From: CAIVAT01 sp038212325
GTDB taxonomy: Bacteria; Bacteroidota; Bacteroidia; Bacteroidales; FEN-979
Assembly (NCBI GenBank): GCA_038212325.1
Contig: JBBQUQ010000002.1
Span: 1-64,000, forward strand
Direction of reading: 5' to 3'
DNA: 64,000 nucleotides
Positions 59,530-64,000 of the stretch are shown here, in pieces. Position 1 is the stretch's first letter; each line of letters starts with the position of its first letter. Both the position numbers and the translations under genes were made by a program. Below the pieces are notes generated by a model. The model had not been told where the DNA came from. It did not search any database and saw only the letters and a program-made list of their open reading frames with translations.

Positions 59530-61205
59530 TACCCCTTCAACTTCTTATACCTGATCCTGTGCGGCGCATCATCGCCCAAACGTTTTTTCTTGTTCTCTTC
59601 ATAGTCGGAGTAAGAGCCTTCAAAGAAATACATCTGGGAATTTCCCTCAAAAGCCAGGATGTGGGTAGCAACGCGGTCGAGAAACCACCGGTCGTGGGAG
59701 ATGATCACGGCGCAGCCGGCAAAGTTTTCAAGGCCCTCTTCCAGGGCGCGCAGCGTGTTCACATCGATGTCGTTGGTGGGTTCATCAAGCAGCAGCACGT
59801 TTGCCTCCTCTTTCAGGGTAAGTGCCAGGTGGAGGCGGTTGCGCTCTCCGCCTGAGAGCACCCCGCATTTTTTTTCCTGGTCGGCCCCGCTGAAGTTGAA
59901 CCTTGCCACGTAAGCCCTGGCACTCATGGTTCGTCCGCCGATCTGCATGTTTTCGGCTCCGCCCGAAATAACCTGGAATACCGTCTTTTCAGGGTCGATG
60001 GAGGTGTGGCTCTGGTCGACATATCCCAGTTTAACGGTTTCGCCAACTTTGAACGAGCCCGAACCCGATGTTTCAGCGCCCATGATCATCCTGAACAGGG
60101 TGGTTTTGCCAGCCCCGTTCGGGCCGATAACACCTACAATTCCAGCGGGGGGCAATGAAAAGCTCAATCCTTCGAACAGGAGCTTGTCGCCGAACGATTT
60201 CGAAACATCCATGGCCTCAATGACCATGGTTCCGAGCCTTGGGCCGTTCGGAATGTATAGCTCCAGCCGTTCTTCCTTCTCCCTGACATCTTCGCTCATC
60301 ATCTTTTCATAAGCATTGAGCCTGGCTTTCCCCTTTGCCTGGCGGGCCTTGGGCGACATGCGCACCCAGTCAAGTTCCCGTTCAAGGGTTTTGCGCCGTT
60401 TGCTTTCCGTTTTTTCTTCCATGGCCAGGCGGTTTGATTTCTGTTCGAGCCAGGAGGTGTAATTTCCCTGCCAGGGAATTCCCTCTCCACGGTCGAGTTC
60501 AAGGATCCACCCGGCCACGTTGTCGAGGAAATACCGGTCGTGGGTGATGGCGATCACGGTACCTTTGTATTGTTGGAGATGCAGTTCAAGCCATTGAACC
60601 GACTCCGCGTCAAGGTGGTTGGTTGGCTCATCAAGCAACAGAATTTCAGGCTCCTGCAACAGGAGCCGGCACAGCGCCACCCTGCGCCTTTCCCCACCCG
60701 AAAGATTTTTCACGGAGCTGTCGGGATCCGGGCATCTCAGGGCATCCATGGCCCGCTCCAGCTTGCTGTCAAGATCCCATGCCCCATGCTGGTCAAGCAG
60801 TTCGGTAAGTTCGCCCTGCCGTTTGATCAGTTTGTCCATCTCATCATCTCCCAGGGGTTCGCCGAATTTTTGATTAACCTCCTCATATTCTTTAAGCAGG
60901 CTTACCACTTCATGGGCTCCCTCTTCCACGATCTGCCGAACGGTTTTGGTATCGTCGAACTGGGGGTCCTGTTCAAGATACCCCACTGAATAGCCGGGTG
61001 AAAATACCACCTCGCCCAGGAAAGATTTCTCAACGCCCGCTATAATTTTGAGGAGCGTTGATTTTCCGGAACCGTTCAACCCGATGATGCCGATCTTGGC
61101 ACCATAATAAAAAGAGAGGTAGATGTTCTTCAGCACCTGCTTCTGGGGCGGATAGGTTTTGGTGACACCCACCATGCTGAAGATGATTTTTTTATCGTCG
61201 GACAT
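59529..61205 (-). CDS. ettA: Energy-dependent translational throttle EttA (ABC-F)
   Basis: 558 residues, typical. Two ABC domains: GLNGSGKST with LSGGERRRVALCRLL, and GPNGAGKTT with LSGGERNRLHLALTL; the linker contains the EttA-type arm and RMSPKARQAKGKARL. The final KKKRLGDDAPHRIRYKKL is the EttA tail. It binds the ribosomal E site and gates the first peptide bond by ADP/ATP ratio. Confidence 0.95.
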   Translation of the reverse strand: MSDDKKIIFSMVGVTKTYPPQKQVLKNIYLSFYYGAKIGIIGLNGSGKSTLLKIIAGVEKSFLGEVVFSPGYSVGYLEQDPQFDDTKTVRQIVEEGAHEVVSLLKEYEEVNQKFGEPLGDDEMDKLIKRQGELTELLDQHGAWDLDSKLERAMDALRCPDPDSSVKNLSGGERRRVALCRLLLQEPEILLLDEPTNHLDAESVQWLELHLQQYKGTVIAITHDRYFLDNVAGWILELDRGEGIPWQGNYTSWLEQKSNRLAMEEKTESKRRKTLERELDWVRMSPKARQAKGKARLNAYEKMMSEDVREKEERLELYIPNGPRLGTMVIEAMDVSKSFGDKLLFEGLSFSLPPAGIVGVIGPNGAGKTTLFRMIMGAETSGSGSFKVGETVKLGYVDQSHTSIDPEKTVFQVISGGAENMQIGGRTMSARAYVARFNFSGADQEKKCGVLSGGERNRLHLALTLKEEANVLLLDEPTNDIDVNTLRALEEGLENFAGCAVIISHDRWFLDRVATHILAFEGNSQMYFFEGSYSDYEENKKKRLGDDAPHRIRYKKLKG

Positions 61206-61250
61206 AATTGTTAGTGGCTAAAGTTAATGATGAAGATTTTATTTTATATG

Positions 61251-61298
61251 GTGACAAGGTGACAGAGTGACAAGGTGACTGGGTAACAGCGTAACTGG
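61251..61298. repeat. 8-bp satellite (GTGACAAG type), six copies
   Basis: GTGACAAG, GTGACAGA, GTGACAAG, GTGACTGG, GTAACAGC and GTAACTGG. It is the reverse complement family of the larger array at 61665-61784. Lies just upstream of ettA. Confidence 0.75.
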
Positions 61299-61357
61299 AA
61301 ATAAGGTAATAAAGTGACAGGTTGACAATGTAACCATTTATTAAGTAATTTATAGGT

Positions 61358-61561
61358 GAGTCCGGTATAAAAACTCATCAATTTTGAATTGCCAATAGCT
61401 TTAGCTATTGGTTAGAGGTGGGAAATGAACTCGGCTTTAGCCAAATAATTGACATTTAATTGTTTGGCTAAAGCCAATTATTTAATGAATTCCTCAAACC
61501 TCCAGCTAAAGCTGGAGGCAATTCATTTGGAAACAAATTTCATCCTTTTTATACTGGACTC
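61358..61561. repeat. 204-bp nested inverted-repeat element (MITE/REP-like)
   Basis: Outer arms GAGTCCGGTATAAAAA and TTTTTATACTGGACTC pair with one mismatch. Inside, TGAATTGCC and GGCAATTCA pair (about 61385-61525). Within these lie three palindromes: CCAATAGCT/AGCTATTGG (61392-61411), GGCTTTAGCCAAA/TTTGGCTAAAGCC (61433-61475), and CCTCCAGCT/AGCTGGAGG (61499-61518). GCTTTAGC cores recall Bacteroidota REP elements moved by RAYT transposases. No ORF inside. Confidence 0.7.
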
Positions 61562-61664
61562 ATCGATTGTTCTAAATGTTTGGATGATCAAAGGTGTATT
61601 TTTCCAGATCACCTGTCAGCCAGGCCATGGACTGTTCTATTTCCCACTTCACTTAGTCACCCCT

Positions 61665-61784
61665 GTTACTCTGTTACCCTGTTACCCTGTCACTCTGTTA
61701 CTCTGTCACTCTGTTACCCTGTCACCCTGTTACTCTGTCACTCTGTTACCCTGTTACCCTGTTACCCTGTTACCCTGTTACCCC
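61665..61784. repeat. 8-bp satellite (GTTACCCT type), fifteen copies
   Basis: Fifteen contiguous 8-bp units drawn from GTTACCCT, GTTACTCT, GTCACTCT and GTCACCCT. It abuts the stop codon of the glycosyltransferase. Plus-strand frames across it encode only Cys/Pro/Thr/Leu periodic peptides and are not genes. The remaining 582-base gap is otherwise empty. Confidence 0.9.
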
Positions 61785-61787
61785 CCG

Positions 61788-62948
61788 TCACCCTGTAATC
61801 AGCCGGTTGATCTTCTCAGTTTCGGTTTCCCAGTTGAAATTCCGGTGAACAAAATCGTATCCGCTTTGAGCGATTTCAGCGGCTTTAGCAGGGTTGTCGA
61901 GTAACATCAGGATGTGTGCTGCATACTCCTTTGGAGTTTGAGCAACGAGAATATCTTTCCCTTCCGTTGCATTCAATGCATTGAAGGCCAGCGGCGAAGT
62001 GATGCATGGGATCTTCATGGCCATGGCTTCAAGGAGTTTGTTCTGCAGGCCGGTCCCGATCTGCATCGGGGCGATGAACACGCGCGCGCCAGCGTAACAG
62101 TCGCGCATGTCGGGCACCCAGCCGCTGACATCCACCTGTGCCGATTTGAGCACCATCACGCGCAGATGCGGGTTGGCGCCGGCAATGAGCAGGCGCAGGC
62201 CAGGCTTGTGGCGCAAAACTTCGGGGAGAATCTCATTTACCAGGAATTCAGCACTTTTAATGTTGGGCGGGTAGCCCATGTTGCCTGTAAATACAAGGTC
62301 GTAGGTTTTCTCTGTATCCATCGGACGAAAAAACTCAGTATCCACTCCATTGGCAACAACCACAATTTTATCCCGTTCAGGATGCGGTATCAGATCGCGG
62401 TCAGGCACCGAAATGATGATTGCATGATCGAATGCGTCGAATGCATCATGCTCATAACGGAGCAGCCGGTCATATTCGATCTTCAGGAAGGGTTTCAGGT
62501 AGAAAGGTGCAGTGGCAAACCTCCGTTCGATCCCTTTTGAGAACACATCCTGGTAATCGAGTGTTTTGGGGATCGGAACCCCTTTGACATATTCGGCAAC
62601 CCGGATCAGCTGGCAAAAAAGGTGGTCGGGCTTATACTCTTCGATGAGCTTATGGATTTTTGCCGCGGAGGAGGTGTTGTAAAAATATCCGACCTGCAGC
62701 GGCTTGCCGGAAAACAAAGTCTTTACCAGGTTGAGGGCAATCGAAACTTTTGAGATAGGAATGATATGGATGGCCTTCACAAATTTTTTGAGCACCTGGA
62801 TGGCATCTTCATGCAGGTCGCCGTCATTCAGGGCGCACAGGATGATCTCATGATGTTTCGAAAGCTGTTTGATCTGGTGAAAGGCTCTCAGCTTATCTCC
62901 CTTTTCAGTGGGATAGGGGACCCTGGGCAATATAAAAAACAAACGCAT
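61788..62948 (-). CDS. Glycosyltransferase, GT4-type (XrtA-associated Stp1-like)
   Basis: 386 residues. The start MRLFFILPRVPYPTEKGDKLRAF and NGVDTEFFRP, YDLVFTGNMGYPPNIKSAEF, APMQIGTGLQNKLLEAMAMK (nucleotide-sugar site with E-x7-E) fit a GT-B retaining enzyme, close to those seen in exosortase/EPS loci. It probably builds a surface polysaccharide with the next gene. Its stop overlaps the edge of a satellite array. Confidence 0.88.
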   Translation of the reverse strand: MRLFFILPRVPYPTEKGDKLRAFHQIKQLSKHHEIILCALNDGDLHEDAIQVLKKFVKAIHIIPISKVSIALNLVKTLFSGKPLQVGYFYNTSSAAKIHKLIEEYKPDHLFCQLIRVAEYVKGVPIPKTLDYQDVFSKGIERRFATAPFYLKPFLKIEYDRLLRYEHDAFDAFDHAIIISVPDRDLIPHPERDKIVVVANGVDTEFFRPMDTEKTYDLVFTGNMGYPPNIKSAEFLVNEILPEVLRHKPGLRLLIAGANPHLRVMVLKSAQVDVSGWVPDMRDCYAGARVFIAPMQIGTGLQNKLLEAMAMKIPCITSPLAFNALNATEGKDILVAQTPKEYAAHILMLLDNPAKAAEIAQSGYDFVHRNFNWETETEKINRLITG

Positions 62949-62990
62949 GAAGGTAGCTTGAATCAGGCAAAAGTATAAAAAACTGCGTTA

Positions 62991-64000
62991 TCAAAATAGT
63001 TGTTGATAAAAAGCAATCAATTTCCGGACAAGAATTTCAGGATTGTATTCTGTCGTGGCCAGTTGGTATGCCTGCTTCCCGATTTTTTCGCACAACGCCC
63101 GATCGGTGATGCAAATGGAAACAGCTTCGAAGAATTCACAGGGAACATCGGCAATCAGGATGTTCCGGTGGGGAGTGTAACGGATTCCTTCGGCCCCCAC
63201 GGAGGTGGAAATGATGGTTTTTCCGGCGGCCATCCCTTCAATAATTTTCACCCTGATCCCACTTCCCGAGAACAATGGAACGACCATGACAGCTTTTGAT
63301 GCGATAAACGCGGCTGAGTGGTCCACTTCGCCGGCCACGATCACGTTCGGAAGTTTCAGCGACTGCATCCAGCCCGGCATTCCGCGCCCGGCAATATAAT
63401 ATTTCAGGTCGGGGAATTGCCTGTGAACATCGGGCCACACCTCCTGCAGGAACCAGCGGATCCCGTCCTGGTTCGGAATCCAGTTCATCGAACCCAGGGA
63501 GAATAGGGAGGGAAACTCAACGCCGGCAGGATCATGCTGGTATTTGCCTGCATTCACGCCGAACGGGATGTCAATGACCGCCGTATTTTTACATTTTGCA
63601 TTTTGCATTTTGCATTTTACATTTTGCATGTTGCATGTTGCATTTCCTGTTTCTGCGAAGTTGCTGAAATACCCGGCATCGGTCGGGGTGATTGCCGCGA
63701 TTCCATCCACCTGTGTCACACTTTCCAGCTCAAATTGTTCCAGGGCTATTGCCAGGTGACGGAGGTACCATTTTTTCACCGGATTTTTTGTTTCCTCAGC
63801 AATCCGCTGCCAGATGAGGTGTTCGATGTTATGCGCCCGAAGAACGATTTTTGCCTGGCTGTGCTGCCTGATTGTTTCGATATACGGGCACATGAACACG
63901 GTTTCAAGCTGAACAATATCGAATTCACTGCTCCTGAGAATTTCGCGCATCCGGTTCCTGAATTTCCCGGAAACAAAGCGTGCCACGTGGTATGATTTGC
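62991..64000 (-). CDS. Glycosyltransferase GT4-type, partial, with in-frame satellite
   Basis: The 5' end lies beyond the window; the frame is open through 64000 (KSYHVARFVSGKFRNR), so the GTG at 63986 is not the start. YIETIRQHSQAKIVLRAHNIEH, ITPTDAGYF, FPSLFSLGSMNWIPNQDGI and VPLFSGSGIRVKIIEGMAAG with E-x7-E (site ending GMAAGKTIIST) are GT4 features. Residues encoded by 63592-63640 are a 7-bp repeat giving NMQNVKCKMQNAKCK, an insertion before the second Rossmann domain. Confidence 0.85.
   Translation of the reverse strand, partial: KSYHVARFVSGKFRNRMREILRSSEFDIVQLETVFMCPYIETIRQHSQAKIVLRAHNIEHLIWQRIAEETKNPVKKWYLRHLAIALEQFELESVTQVDGIAAITPTDAGYFSNFAETGNATCNMQNVKCKMQNAKCKNTAVIDIPFGVNAGKYQHDPAGVEFPSLFSLGSMNWIPNQDGIRWFLQEVWPDVHRQFPDLKYYIAGRGMPGWMQSLKLPNVIVAGEVDHSAAFIASKAVMVVPLFSGSGIRVKIIEGMAAGKTIISTSVGAEGIRYTPHRNILIADVPCEFFEAVSICITDRALCEKIGKQAYQLATTEYNPEILVRKLIAFYQQLF
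63592..63640. repeat. 7-bp satellite inside the glycosyltransferase gene, seven copies
   Basis: CATTTTG (variants CATTTTA, CATGTTG) seven times on the plus strand. As 7 is not a multiple of 3, gain or loss of one unit shifts the frame and truncates the enzyme. Confidence 0.85.

Noticed and set aside
61251..61784. CRISPR array
   Set aside because: Units are 8 bp and contiguous with no spacers, and no cas genes exist in the window.
61449..61904. Plus-strand frames across the satellite encoding repeated Leu-Cys-Tyr-Pro-Val-Thr
   Set aside because: Open only because the 8-bp repeat has no stop in that phase; overlaps a real glycosyltransferase on the other strand.

Overview
The window comes from a member of the Bacteroidota, probably an anaerobic or sulfide-exposed member of the Bacteroidales/Lentimicrobium type. 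The evidence is a SusC/SusD pair, a DUF4296 lipoprotein, a decayed DUF5686 gene, a serine palmitoyltransferase that reads very like the Bacteroides enzyme, and many upstream regions carrying the Bacteroidota -7 element TAnnTTTG with few Shine-Dalgarno sequences. Strictly anaerobic enzymes (KamA-type radical SAM, indolepyruvate:ferredoxin oxidoreductase) sit beside sulfide:quinone oxidoreductase.

Layout. 1-2.1 kb: wreck of a prophage (tape-measure, tail and integrase fragments) beside an initiator tRNA. 2.3-5.8 kb: era, der, an S4 protein and a TonB protein. 5.8-12 kb: a small Cys-rich secreted protein, dtd, pdxJ, an M19 dipeptidase, an adenosine-deaminase-like enzyme, a lipoprotein and a periplasmic binding protein. 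12.0-15.8 kb: a tight operon of a KamA-type lysine 2,3-aminomutase, two D-Ala-D-Ala-ligase-like ATP-grasp enzymes and a GNAT acetyltransferase, the best candidate here for an uncharacterised small-molecule pathway. 16-21.5 kb: hydrolase, LiaF/PspC-type envelope proteins, tatC, and an ECF sigma/anti-sigma/CpxP-like operon headed by a second Cys-rich secreted protein. 21.6-28.4 kb: sulfur island with a cysteine-synthase-like enzyme, a class V (desulfurase-type) enzyme, a NifX-like protein, a Crp/Fnr regulator, and a DsrE-like/TusE-like/DUF1641/Sqr operon. 28.5-42.1 kb: tatA, queA, porin, pssA, lptB, a DUF5686 pseudogene, kdsD, recQ, lipoproteins, deoC and a TonB receptor.

42.2-50.4 kb: iorAB, then a probable ceramide locus: serine palmitoyltransferase, an acyltransferase-like protein, an NAD-dependent reductase/epimerase, a second copy of the acyltransferase-like protein, and 1 kb further on a decayed third copy not previously separable from intergenic DNA. 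50.4-61.2 kb: SusD/SusC, two small membrane proteins, an ammonia-lyase whose MIO triad reads Ala-Cys-Gly, hisS and ettA. 61.2-64 kb: a 580-bp non-coding block with a nested inverted-repeat element between two inverted 8-bp satellite arrays, then two glycosyltransferases, the last with an in-frame 7-bp satellite and running off the window.

Functional themes are envelope biogenesis (sphingolipid, phosphatidylserine, Kdo, LptB, Tat, TonB) and sulfur/thiol handling. Starts were moved from the longest open frame where the upstream part was clearly a tRNA, promoter or spacer.
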